In this document: positions 50,429 through 59,849 of the stretch, in pieces
Layout of the letters: each line of letters starts with the position of its first letter
How positions within the stretch are numbered: position 1 is the first letter of the stretch
Source: Streptomyces sp. NK08204
GTDB taxonomy: Bacteria > Actinomycetota > Actinomycetes > Streptomycetales > Streptomycetaceae
DNA length: 64,000 bases
Assembly: GCF_020400585.1 (NCBI RefSeq)
Contig: NZ_JAINVF010000004.1
Coordinates: 62,001-126,000 of the forward strand
Direction of reading: 5' to 3'
Position numbers and translations under genes: made by a program
Notes under the pieces: model-generated
Database searches by the model: none
The model's input: the letters and a program-made list of their open reading frames with translations, nothing else
What the model was told of the DNA's origin: nothing

Positions 50429-51400
50429 CTACCTCACGAACCCCTGCTCCCTCATCCACTCCAGCGCCACCTGGTGCGGGTCCCGCCCGTCGACGTCGAC
50501 CTCGGCGTTCAGCGTCTGCGCCACCGTGTTGTCCAGCCGCGCGGAGACCGGCGCCAGCACCCGCGCGATGGCCGGCCACCTCTTCAGGGTCTTCGCGTTG
50601 ATCTCGGGGGCCGCGGTGTAGTCGGGGAAGAACTTCCTGTCGTCGGCCATCACCGCAAGGTGCATCGACCTGATGCGTCCGTCGGTGGTGAACACCTCCC
50701 CGAAGGTGCAACCACCCTTGCGGACCTGCGTGTAGATGATCCCGGTGTCCATCTGCGTGACGTTCCCCGCCGGCATGCGCATCCCGTACGCCTTCTGCAG
50801 GCCGGGCAGTCCGTCGGCCCGGTTGGCGAACTCACCCTCCACGCACAGCGTGACGGCGCCCGGGCGGCGGCCGGCCAGCGCGGCGACGTCCGACAGCGTC
50901 CTCGTGCCGTACTTCCTGAAGTTCGCCCGGTTCGTCGCGAGGGCGTAGGTGTTGTCGAGGCGGGACGGCGGCAGCCAGGCCAGCCCGTTCCTCGCGTCGG
51001 CCGCGCGCACCGCCTCCCACTGCCGCCGCGGGTCGGGGACGGGCCTGCTGTTGCCCTGGTAGGTGATCCAGGCGGTGCCCGTGTACTCGTACATGGCGTC
51101 CGCGTCCCCGTTCCTGACCGCCTCCCGCGGCCCGATGGAACCCTGGATCCCGGTGCGGTCGACGACGTCCGCGCCGGCCGCCTGGAAGGCGATGCCCGCC
51201 ATCGCGCCGAGGATCAGGTTCTCCGTGAACGACTTGGACGTCACCGTCAGGTGTGCGCCCTTCAGCGGCCGGCCCGCGCCGATCGTGCCGGGCTCGACGG
51301 CGTCGACCATGGGGGAGCCGCTGCTCAGGCCACAGCCGGACGGTACGACCAGCAGCGCGGACAGCAGCAGGCAGGTCCGCAGACAGGCAGGGCGTCTCAT
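50429..51400 (-). CDS. Betaine/choline-type ABC transporter substrate-binding lipoprotein
   Basis: A 323-residue lipoprotein. The signal peptide ends in a lipobox (VVPSGC). The mature protein has the OpuAC/ProX fold of quaternary-amine binders: LTVTSKSFTENLILGAMAGIAF at the start, YEYTGTAWITYQG in lobe 1, and LKRWPAIARVLAPVSARLD near the end. It would capture glycine betaine, choline or a related amine outside the cell. It is the last gene of the operon, its ATG overlapping the permease stop by four bases. Exact ligand unknown. Confidence 0.87.
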   Translation of the reverse strand: MRRPACLRTCLLLSALLVVPSGCGLSSGSPMVDAVEPGTIGAGRPLKGAHLTVTSKSFTENLILGAMAGIAFQAAGADVVDRTGIQGSIGPREAVRNGDADAMYEYTGTAWITYQGNSRPVPDPRRQWEAVRAADARNGLAWLPPSRLDNTYALATNRANFRKYGTRTLSDVAALAGRRPGAVTLCVEGEFANRADGLPGLQKAYGMRMPAGNVTQMDTGIIYTQVRKGGCTFGEVFTTDGRIRSMHLAVMADDRKFFPDYTAAPEINAKTLKRWPAIARVLAPVSARLDNTVAQTLNAEVDVDGRDPHQVALEWMREQGFVR

Positions 51401-52467
51401 GCGCCCGCCTCCAGCCCCCGGGGACGCAGCAGCACCTCCGCCAGCGAGGCCAGCCAGTCGACCAGCAGCGCGAGCGCGACGGTGAGCACCGAACCCAGCA
51501 CCAGCACCGGCATGCGCTGGTTGGTGATGCCCGTGGTGATCAGCACGCCCAGGCCGCCGCCTCCGCCGAAGGACGCCAGAGCGGCCGTACCGACGTTGAG
51601 GACCAGGGCGGTGCGCACGCCCGCGAGGATCAGCGGTACCGCGAGCGGCAGTTCGACCCGGGTGAGCACCCCGAGCGGGGACATACCGATGCCGTGGGCC
51701 GCCTCGAGCAGAGTGGGGTCGTTGGCCTTCAGTCCCGCCATGGTGTTGGACAGCACCGGCAGGACGGCGTAGGCCACGATGCCGGTCAGGGCGGCCTTCG
51801 TACCCGTGCCGAGCCAGATCACCAGCAGGGCCAGCAGACCGATCGCCGGCGTCGCCTGGCCCGCGTTGGCGAGCGCCATCGCCACCGGGGCGGCCCGGCA
51901 CAACGCCCTGCGGGTGAGCAGGACGCCCAGCGGGACGGCGATGACCAGCACGAAGAAGGTGGAGATCAACGTCAGCTGCACGTGCTGCCACAGCGCCTCG
52001 GAGACCTGGCCGCCCGACAGCGCGTTCCGGGAGATCGTGTCCAGCTGTGCCCGCCGGAACCACAGCCAGGTGGCGAGCAGGACGGCGACCAGGAACGCGG
52101 GCAGGAAGGTCAACCGCTGCCAGGTCAGCCGACGCACGGGCGGACGCTGCTCCGGCGGCGAGGCCTCCCGCTCCGAGAGCCTCTCGCCCCCACGACGGGA
52201 AACCGGTCCCTCGCCCCGGTCGGTGCGGAGGGGTCTCCCGCCTGGGTCGGCGTGGAGTGGGCTCTCGCCTTCGTCGGTGGAAGGGCGTGCCTCGCCTTCG
52301 TTGGTGCGGGCGGGTTCCTTGCCTGGCTCGGTGCGGAGGGGTTCCTCGCGTCGGTCGGTGCGGAGGGGTCCTCCTTCGTCGCCGAAGGGGCGTCCCCCGC
52401 CCTTGGCGTCGAAGGCGGGCCCGTTGGCCTCGTTCTCGCCCCCGGGGCGCCGTTCGGTGGTGCTCAT
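51397..52467 (-). CDS. ABC transporter permease (OpuAB/ProW type) with repetitive N-terminal extension
   Basis: A 356-residue permease. Residues ~130-350 have five to six helices and the permease signature (ALWQHVQLTLISTFFVLVIAVPLG ... EAAHGIGMSPLGVLTRVELPLAVPL), whose EAA loop contacts the ATPase. The first ~110 residues are a hydrophilic extension with imperfect repeats such as PLRTDR, PLRTEPGKEPART, SPLHADPG and PLRTDRGEG, not found in typical OpuAB proteins. The start overlaps the ATPase stop and the stop overlaps the binding-protein start. Confidence 0.85.
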   Translation of the reverse strand: MSTTERRPGGENEANGPAFDAKGGGRPFGDEGGPLRTDRREEPLRTEPGKEPARTNEGEARPSTDEGESPLHADPGGRPLRTDRGEGPVSRRGGERLSEREASPPEQRPPVRRLTWQRLTFLPAFLVAVLLATWLWFRRAQLDTISRNALSGGQVSEALWQHVQLTLISTFFVLVIAVPLGVLLTRRALCRAAPVAMALANAGQATPAIGLLALLVIWLGTGTKAALTGIVAYAVLPVLSNTMAGLKANDPTLLEAAHGIGMSPLGVLTRVELPLAVPLILAGVRTALVLNVGTAALASFGGGGGLGVLITTGITNQRMPVLVLGSVLTVALALLVDWLASLAEVLLRPRGLEAGA

Positions 52468-53711
52468 GCCTTCTGCTCCGCGCCGTCGTCCTGCTGCGCG
52501 AGGTGGGGCGGGGGCGTCGGTGCGGCGGGGGCCGCCGCCGGCGCGTGCTGTGCCTCCCGTGCCTCCAGCCGGTCGGCGTCCAGCAGCCCGTGCACGGAAT
52601 TCATCAGCGTCTTCATGTCGACCACGCCGATGTACTCGCCGTGCCACCCGGTCACCACCACCCGCCCGGCGTCGTCCGTCAGTACGGCCTCCAGCGCATC
52701 CCGCAGGGTGGTGTCCCGGGTCACCGTGCCGTGCACCGGTGTGCCCGCGCGGGACAGCGAACCCCGGGCCCGCATCAGGTCGCCGCGCCTGAGCCATCTC
52801 CAGGGGCGGCGGTGCCCGTCGAGGAGCAGGACCTCGTCCATACCGCTGCCGTGCAGGGAGCCGAGGATCTGCTCGATCGGGATGTCGGCGGTCACCGCCG
52901 GACAGTCCCGCATCCGCACGTCCCGCACCCGGATCAGGTCAAGCCGCTTCAGGGCCGCGCCCGCACCGACGAAACCGGAGACGAAGTCGTCCGCCGGGTC
53001 GGCGAGGATCGCCTCCGGGGTGTCGAACTGGGCGATGCGCGAGCGTTCGCGCAGCACCGCGATACGGTCGCCCAGCTTGATCGCCTCGTTGAAGTCATGG
53101 GTGACGAAGACGATGGTCTTGTGCAGCTCACGCTGGAGCCGGAGCAGCTCCTCCTGGAGGTGGGCACGGGTGATCGGGTCGAGCGCGCCGAACGGCTCGT
53201 CCATCAGCAGCACCGGCGGATCGGCCGCCAGCGCCCGCGCCACGCCCACGCGCTGCTGCTGCCCTCCGGAGAGCCGGCGCGGATAGCGGTCGTGGAACTC
53301 GCCCGGGTCCAGGCCGACCAGGCCGAGCAGCTCCTCGACCCGCGACCGGATCCGCGACCTCGGCCAGCCGATCATCTTCGGGACCAACGCGATGTTCTGG
53401 GCGACCGTCATGTGCGGGAAGAGCCCGGCCGACTGGATGGCGTACCCGACCTTGCGGCGCAGCTTCACCGGGTCGATGCCGGTGACGTCCTCGCCGTTGA
53501 TGCGGACACGGCCGCGGGTCGGCTCGATCAGCCGGTTGATCATCTTCAGGGTCGTGGACTTCCCGCAGCCCGAGGGGCCGACGAAGACGACCGTCTCGCC
53601 CGCCCTGATCTCCATGGTCACGTTGTCCACGGCCGGCCGCGGACTGCCCGGGTAGTGCTTGGTCAGGTTCTCCAGTTCGATGATCGCCCCGGCGACGGAT
53701 GCCTCAGACAC
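52464..53711 (-). CDS. Betaine/choline ABC transporter ATP-binding protein with CBS region
   Basis: A 415-residue ATPase of the ProV/OpuAA group. Walker A is GPSGCGKSTTLKM, the Q-loop AIQSAGLFPHMTV, the signature LSGGQQQRVGVARAL, Walker B VLLMDEPFGALDP and the H-loop THDFNEA. After residue ~245 a tandem CBS-like region (VTRDTTLRDALEAVLTDDAGRVVVTGW) may sense ionic strength, as in OpuA. The tail is Ala/Pro-rich. It overlaps the permease genes on either side. Confidence 0.9.
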   Translation of the reverse strand: MSEASVAGAIIELENLTKHYPGSPRPAVDNVTMEIRAGETVVFVGPSGCGKSTTLKMINRLIEPTRGRVRINGEDVTGIDPVKLRRKVGYAIQSAGLFPHMTVAQNIALVPKMIGWPRSRIRSRVEELLGLVGLDPGEFHDRYPRRLSGGQQQRVGVARALAADPPVLLMDEPFGALDPITRAHLQEELLRLQRELHKTIVFVTHDFNEAIKLGDRIAVLRERSRIAQFDTPEAILADPADDFVSGFVGAGAALKRLDLIRVRDVRMRDCPAVTADIPIEQILGSLHGSGMDEVLLLDGHRRPWRWLRRGDLMRARGSLSRAGTPVHGTVTRDTTLRDALEAVLTDDAGRVVVTGWHGEYIGVVDMKTLMNSVHGLLDADRLEAREAQHAPAAAPAAPTPPPHLAQQDDGAEQKA

Positions 53712-54360
53712 GGATGCCCCTGGGAATCGTCAGCCGTCCGACCAGGACGTACGCGGCGTCGAACGCGAGGGCGAGGACGATGATCCCGAGCGTGCCCGCG
53801 AGCACCTGGTTCAGGGCGTTCGCGCTGCCCAGGGAGGCCAGCCCGCGGAAGATCTCGTTGCCGAGGCCCGGCCCGGAGGCGTAGGCGGCGACGGCCGCGA
53901 TGCCCATCAGCATCTGCGTGGAGACGCGGATCCCGGTCAGGATCGGCGGCCACGCCAGCGGCAGCTCCACCCGCACCAGCCGCATCGTCCCGGACATGCC
54001 GATGCCCCGGGCGGCGTCCACCAGCGCCGGGTCCACCCCGCGCAGGCCGACGATCGCGTTGCGCACGACGGGCAGCAGGCCGTAGAGGATCAGGGCGATC
54101 ACCGTGGGCGGCACGCCCAGCCCGACGACCGGGATCAGCAGACCGATCAGGGCGAGGGAGGGGACGGTGAGGATCGCGGAGGTCGCGGTGGTGGCGAGGC
54201 CGCCCACCCACTCGCTGCGACAGGCGACGATCCCGATGAGCACGCCGAGCACGGTCGCCGGCACCATGCACTGCAGGACGGCGCCGGCGTGCTGGAAGGC
54301 GTCGGTGAGCAGTTGCTGGTGGCGATCGCCCAGGTACTCCCAGAAGCTCACACGCCTCAC
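53704..54360 (-). CDS. ABC transporter permease (OpuABC/ProW type)
   Basis: A 218-residue permease with about five to six helices and the EAA-like loop DAARGIGMSGTMRLVRVELPLAWPP. It pairs with the second permease of the operon. GTG start overlaps the Lrp-regulator stop by four bases, and its stop overlaps the ATPase start by eight. Confidence 0.88.
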   Translation of the reverse strand: MRRVSFWEYLGDRHQQLLTDAFQHAGAVLQCMVPATVLGVLIGIVACRSEWVGGLATTATSAILTVPSLALIGLLIPVVGLGVPPTVIALILYGLLPVVRNAIVGLRGVDPALVDAARGIGMSGTMRLVRVELPLAWPPILTGIRVSTQMLMGIAAVAAYASGPGLGNEIFRGLASLGSANALNQVLAGTLGIIVLALAFDAAYVLVGRLTIPRGIRV

Positions 54361-54851
54361 CCCGTCGTCGGCTGCGTCCCTTCGCGGTCCCGGGCCGCCT
54401 GCTCCACCAGCGGGATGATCCGCAGCGGAACAGGGGTCTCCATGACGATCGTCGTGGAGGCCCGGACGATGCCATCAAAACCGACAACCAGGTCGATCAC
54501 CCGCTGGAGATCGGCGTTCGAGCGGGCCACCAGCCGGCACAGCATGTCCCCGCTGCCGGTGGTCGTCAGCAGCTCCAGCACCTCCGGCACGGTCGCCAAG
54601 TGCGCCCGTACGTCGGCCCCTTGGCCCTGCCGGATCTGCAGCGTGGCGAACGCGGTGACCGGGTAGCCGAGGGCCGCGGGGTCCACCTGCGGACCGAATC
54701 CGTGGATGACTCCGTTCGACTGAAGCCGGTCGAGGCGCGCCTGCACCGTGCCCCGCGCGACACCGAGGCGCCGGGACATCTCCAGCACGCCGATGCGCGG
54801 CTCCCGGGCGAGCAGCACGATGATGCGGCCGTCCAGATGATCGATCGCCAC
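54357..54851 (-). CDS. Lrp/AsnC-family regulator heading the transporter operon
   Basis: A 164-residue regulator. The N-terminal helix-turn-helix reads IDHLDGRIIVLLAREPRIGV and then MSRRLGVARGTVQARLDRL, and the C-terminal RAM domain has FATLQIRQGQGADVRAHLATV. The GTG at 54851 is chosen for the GGGAGG upstream; ATG 54914 adds an unlikely N-terminus. It is the first gene of a five-gene operon with the ABC transporter and is divergent from hpd. A 17-bp palindrome between the genes may be its operator. The ligand is probably an amino acid. Confidence 0.87.
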   Translation of the reverse strand: MAIDHLDGRIIVLLAREPRIGVLEMSRRLGVARGTVQARLDRLQSNGVIHGFGPQVDPAALGYPVTAFATLQIRQGQGADVRAHLATVPEVLELLTTTGSGDMLCRLVARSNADLQRVIDLVVGFDGIVRASTTIVMETPVPLRIIPLVEQAARDREGTQPTTG

Positions 54852-54906
54852 GGGACCTCCCGAGATGGTCAGCGTGCACAGACCAACCGCCGTAGCGGCG
54901 AGATGG

Positions 54907-56119
<1,213 letters not shown>

Positions 56120-56171
56120 CCACGCTCGGGCCCGCTCCGGGGAGGTCGGCCCGGGCCCGCTCCCAGAGGTC

Positions 56172-57671
56172 TCAGGGCTTCCGGGAGGCCGGGGGCAGGG
56201 GCTCATCCGGTACGTCCCCCAGCCCCCGCAGCGCCGCCCGCGCGGCGGGCACCCGCAGAGGCGAGAAGTACGGACTGATCCGCAGCGCCTCCTGCAGATG
56301 CCGCCGCGCGGGCGCCGTCAGCCCCAGATCCTTCTCGATCATCCCCCGGTGGAAGGCGTACAGGGCGCTGCGCACCCCGCCGCCCTTCGCCTTGTCCGTC
56401 GCGGCAGAGGCGTACGTCAGCGCCTCCTCGTCGGCGCCGGACATGTGCAGCGCCCAGCCGAGCGCGTCGGCCACCTCGATGCCCGGCTGGCGCCGCCACT
56501 CCGCCCGCAACCGCGTCACCGCCTCCCGCGCCCTGCCGTGGTCCGCCTCGAACCGCCCGGTCAGCAGTTCCTCGTCGACCCCGGCCGCCACCGCCTGCCG
56601 GATCTGGTCCCGCAGCTGCTCGTACTGGCCCCGGGCGGCCCCGTCCCTGCCCAGCGACTGGTACAACTCGCCCAGCTCCAGGGTGACGTCCGGGCTCGGA
56701 TGCTTCTCCTGGGCCCGCTGGTACGCACTCAGCGCCCGCGCCGTACGGCCCAGCGCCGCCAGCGCCCGCCCCTGCCCGGCCCACGCCGTCCGCCGGCCGG
56801 GGTCGAGGCGTACGGCCGCCCCGAAGTGCCGCAGTGCGTCCTCGCGGTCGCCCCGCTCCCACGCCAGCTGCCCGACCCCGGCCAGATAGGCGGCCTGCTC
56901 GGCGGGCGTACCGGCGGCTGCCGCGGCCTCGGTCAGCTGTGCCACCGCGTCCTCGCGCCAGCCCTGGTCCCGGTACACCGCCGAGGCCCGCGCCATCACC
57001 GCGGGCCGTGCCGCCGCTGCGGGGCGCAGCGCCAGCAGCTTGTCGAGGGTCTGCCGGGCCGCCTTGTAGTCACCGAGCCCGGTGTAGGCGTCGAGCAGCG
57101 GCGGATACGCCGTCCACCGCTTCGGCGCCAGCTTCAGCGCCTGCTCGCCGTATCGTTTCGCCGCCGGGAAGTCCCGGCGCGCGTTCGCCAGCGCGGCCAA
57201 CCCGTCCAGGACCGCCGCGTCCTTGCCGCCGGCCAGCCGCAGGGATGTACGCAGGGCCCGTTCGGCCCTCGGATAGTCCGCCACGTCGGCCGTCCCGCGT
57301 CCCCGCTCCACATAGGCGGCCCCCAGCACCGCCCACGCCCGCGCGTCCCGCGGCCGGGCCCGCACCCTGCTCTCCTGCCGCCCGATCAGCGCCGTCACCT
57401 CGTGCGGCGCGGCCGGCCTCCCGGAGGTGACCGCCGTCAGCGCCTGTGCCTGTGCCTGTGCCTGCGCGCCCGCGGCCGGCGGCCTCGCCCGGCGCGGCCC
57501 GTGCGACGACGACGGCAGCAACAGCAGCAGCACGACCGCCGCGGCGGCACCCGCCAGCAGGACGGCCGTCACGGCCGTCAGCAGCCGTCGCGGCCACCGC
57601 CGGCGCGGCCCGGACGCCTCGGCCACCAGGGACCTGCCCGCCTCGGACGGCCCGTACGGTCGGTTCTCCAT
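56172..57671 (-). CDS. Membrane-anchored TPR-repeat protein
   Basis: About 499 residues. One N-terminal helix (LLTAVTAVLLAGAAAAVVLLLLL) is followed by an Ala/Gln-rich linker and then ten or so TPR-like repeats (e.g. AWAVLGAAYVERGRGTADVA, LALAPKRWTAYPPLLDAYTG-like units, AWAGQGRALAALGRTARALS). TPR arrays mediate protein contacts, here outside or at the membrane depending on topology. It ends 52 bp from the convergent hpd gene. The start could be ATG 57671 or ATG 57680. The partner is unknown. Confidence 0.8.
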   Translation of the reverse strand: MENRPYGPSEAGRSLVAEASGPRRRWPRRLLTAVTAVLLAGAAAAVVLLLLLPSSSHGPRRARPPAAGAQAQAQAQALTAVTSGRPAAPHEVTALIGRQESRVRARPRDARAWAVLGAAYVERGRGTADVADYPRAERALRTSLRLAGGKDAAVLDGLAALANARRDFPAAKRYGEQALKLAPKRWTAYPPLLDAYTGLGDYKAARQTLDKLLALRPAAAARPAVMARASAVYRDQGWREDAVAQLTEAAAAAGTPAEQAAYLAGVGQLAWERGDREDALRHFGAAVRLDPGRRTAWAGQGRALAALGRTARALSAYQRAQEKHPSPDVTLELGELYQSLGRDGAARGQYEQLRDQIRQAVAAGVDEELLTGRFEADHGRAREAVTRLRAEWRRQPGIEVADALGWALHMSGADEEALTYASAATDKAKGGGVRSALYAFHRGMIEKDLGLTAPARRHLQEALRISPYFSPLRVPAARAALRGLGDVPDEPLPPASRKP

Positions 57672-57768
57672 GCCGCTCACTGTGCGACAACATGATGAGC
57701 GGGCCCGGGCGGCCCAAGGGCGCGGCCGACGGGTTCACACCGATGGCCCCGGGTGCGACGCTGTGATC

Positions 57769-59184
57769 ATGAGCCGCATCGAAGCGCCCAGCGACCAAGC
57801 GCCCCGCGAGCAGGCGGCCGGCAACCTCACCGACCGGCTCCTGGCCGGTCTGCCCGCCGAGGCCGTCCTCACCGACCCCGACATCACCGCCTCCTACGCC
57901 CACGACATGGCGAGCTTCTGCCCGGCCGGCGCCCCGGCCGTGGTCGTGCTGCCGCGCACCGTCGAACAGGTCCAGCACGTCATGCGCACCGCCACCGAGC
58001 TGCGCGTCCCCGTCGTCCCGCAGGGCGCCCGCACCGGCCTGTCCGGCGGCGCCAACGCCACCGACGGCTGCATCGTGCTGTCCCTCACCAGGATGGACCG
58101 CATCCTGGAGATCAGCCCCGTCGACCGGATCGCCGTCGTCGAACCGGGCGTCGTCAACGCCGCCCTCTCCCGCGCCGTCGGGGAACACGGCCTGTACTAC
58201 CCGCCGGACCCCTCCAGTTGGGAGACCTGCACCATCGGCGGCAACATCGGCACGGCCTCCGGCGGCCTGTGCTGCGTCAAGTACGGGGTGACCGCCGAGT
58301 ACGTCCTCGGCCTGGACGTGGTCCTCGCCGACGGCCGCCTGATGTCCACCGGCCGCCGCACCGCGAAGGGCGTCGCGGGCTACGACCTCACCCGCCTGTT
58401 CGTCGGCTCCGAGGGCTCGCTCGGCATCGTCGTCCGTGCCGTCCTCGCCCTGAAGCCCAAGCCGCCCCGGCAGCTGGTGTTGGCCGCCGAGTTCGCCTCC
58501 GCCGCCGACGCCTGCGCCGCCGTCTGCCGGATCATGGAGGGCGGTCATGTGCCGTCCCTCCTCGAACTGATGGACCGTACGACGGTCAAGGCCGTCAACG
58601 ACCTCGCGCGCATGGGGCTGCCCGAGACCACCGAGGCACTGCTGCTGGCCGCCTTCGACACCCCGGACCCCGCCGCCGACCTCGCCGCCGTCGGCGCGCT
58701 GTGCGAGGCCGCCGGTGCCACCCAGGTCGTCCCCGCCGAGGACGCCGCCGAGTCCGAACTGCTCCTCCAGGCCCGGCGGCTCTCGCTGACCGCGCTGGAG
58801 GCGGTCAAGGGCACGACGATGATCGACGACGTGTGCGTGCCCCGCTCGAAGCTCGCCGCGATGCTCGACGGGGTCGAGCGCATCGCCGCGAAGTACGACC
58901 TGACCATCGGGGTGTGCGCGCACGCGGGCGACGGCAACACGCACCCCACCGTCTGCTTCGACGCCCGCGAACCCGACGAGTCCCGCCGGGCCCGCGAGTC
59001 CTTCGACGAGATCATGTCCCTCGGTCTGGAACTCGGCGGCACCATCACCGGCGAACACGGCGTCGGCGTCTTGAAGAAGGAGTGGCTGGCCCGGGAGATC
59101 GGCCCCGTAGGGGTGGAGATGCAGCGGGCCGTGAAACAGGCCTTCGACCCGCTGGGCATCCTCAACCCGGGCAAGCTCTTCTGA
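57769..59184 (+). CDS. FAD-linked oxidase, glycolate oxidase/D-lactate dehydrogenase type
   Basis: A 471-residue VAO-family flavoprotein. The FAD-binding PCMH domain has PQGARTGLSGGANATDG and the pyrophosphate motif TIGGNIGTASGGLCCVKYG, and the cap domain ends in ICVCAHAGDGNTHP-like sequence with the metal/substrate histidines, then GGTITGEHGVGVLKKEWL. Substrates of this GlcD-like family are 2-hydroxy acids such as glycolate or D-lactate. No GlcE or GlcF partner is nearby, so a stand-alone dehydrogenase is likely. It is divergent from the TPR gene. Confidence 0.88.
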   Translation: MSRIEAPSDQAPREQAAGNLTDRLLAGLPAEAVLTDPDITASYAHDMASFCPAGAPAVVVLPRTVEQVQHVMRTATELRVPVVPQGARTGLSGGANATDGCIVLSLTRMDRILEISPVDRIAVVEPGVVNAALSRAVGEHGLYYPPDPSSWETCTIGGNIGTASGGLCCVKYGVTAEYVLGLDVVLADGRLMSTGRRTAKGVAGYDLTRLFVGSEGSLGIVVRAVLALKPKPPRQLVLAAEFASAADACAAVCRIMEGGHVPSLLELMDRTTVKAVNDLARMGLPETTEALLLAAFDTPDPAADLAAVGALCEAAGATQVVPAEDAAESELLLQARRLSLTALEAVKGTTMIDDVCVPRSKLAAMLDGVERIAAKYDLTIGVCAHAGDGNTHPTVCFDAREPDESRRARESFDEIMSLGLELGGTITGEHGVGVLKKEWLAREIGPVGVEMQRAVKQAFDPLGILNPGKLF

Positions 59185-59201
59185 CTCCACGGGTACGGCC
59201 C

Positions 59202-59615
59202 TCACCGGGCGAGCAGCTGGTCGAGCGCGTCGTCGATGCCCAGCTGCCCGCCCTCGGCCCCCGGGGGCACCACCCGCAGCGTCCGCTCCAGCCAGGCCGA
59301 CACCTGGGCGGCCGGCGCCTCCAGCAGGGCGTCGCCGTCGGGTGAACTGAGCGCCATCAGCACGACGCCGCGGCCCTCGACCTTGGTCGGCCACACCCGC
59401 ACGTCCCCGTGCCCGCACGGCCGGAACACGCCCTCCACCAGGAGGTCACGGGCGAACGTCCAGTCGACGGGGTGTTCGGAGTTGATGTGGAAGGTGATGT
59501 GGACGGCGTACGGGTCTTCGGAGCGGTAGCTGAGCAGCGCCGGGACCGGGACGCTGCGCTCCGGCGACAGAACAAGCTTCAGCTCCAGCTCCCGCTCCAC
59601 CACGGTGTGATGCAT
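59202..59615 (-). CDS. ssgG: SsgA-like sporulation/cell-division regulator, probably SsgG
   Basis: A 137-residue SsgA-like protein: LELKLVLSPERSVPVPALLSYR, then YAVHITFHINSEHPVDWTFARDLL and GDVRVWPTKVEGRGVVLMALSS. These proteins occur only in morphologically complex actinomycetes and guide septum placement and spore-wall maturation. SsgG (SCO2924 in S. coelicolor) helps each septum form at its proper site. I infer SsgG from the position near hpd rather than a paralogue comparison, so the letter is less certain than the family. Confidence 0.8.
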   Translation of the reverse strand: MHHTVVERELELKLVLSPERSVPVPALLSYRSEDPYAVHITFHINSEHPVDWTFARDLLVEGVFRPCGHGDVRVWPTKVEGRGVVLMALSSPDGDALLEAPAAQVSAWLERTLRVVPPGAEGGQLGIDDALDQLLAR

Positions 59616-59849
59616 GACCTGCGATTCCTTTCCGTTCAGGGCCGCTCGGGCGGGCCCGCACCAGCAGAGAGAGGGGAGGGGCACGGCCATTACGCGGGTT
59701 CGGGGAAATTTTTTTCGCGGACCTGCGAGATCCGTGCACGGCGTTACCCGGAAAGGAGTGGGTCCGGCGGGACTGGCGCTGAGGGCTGCCCCGGTCTGAT
59801 AGATGTGGAGGCCCCCATCCCACCCCCGAGCAGATACGGGACGACGGAC

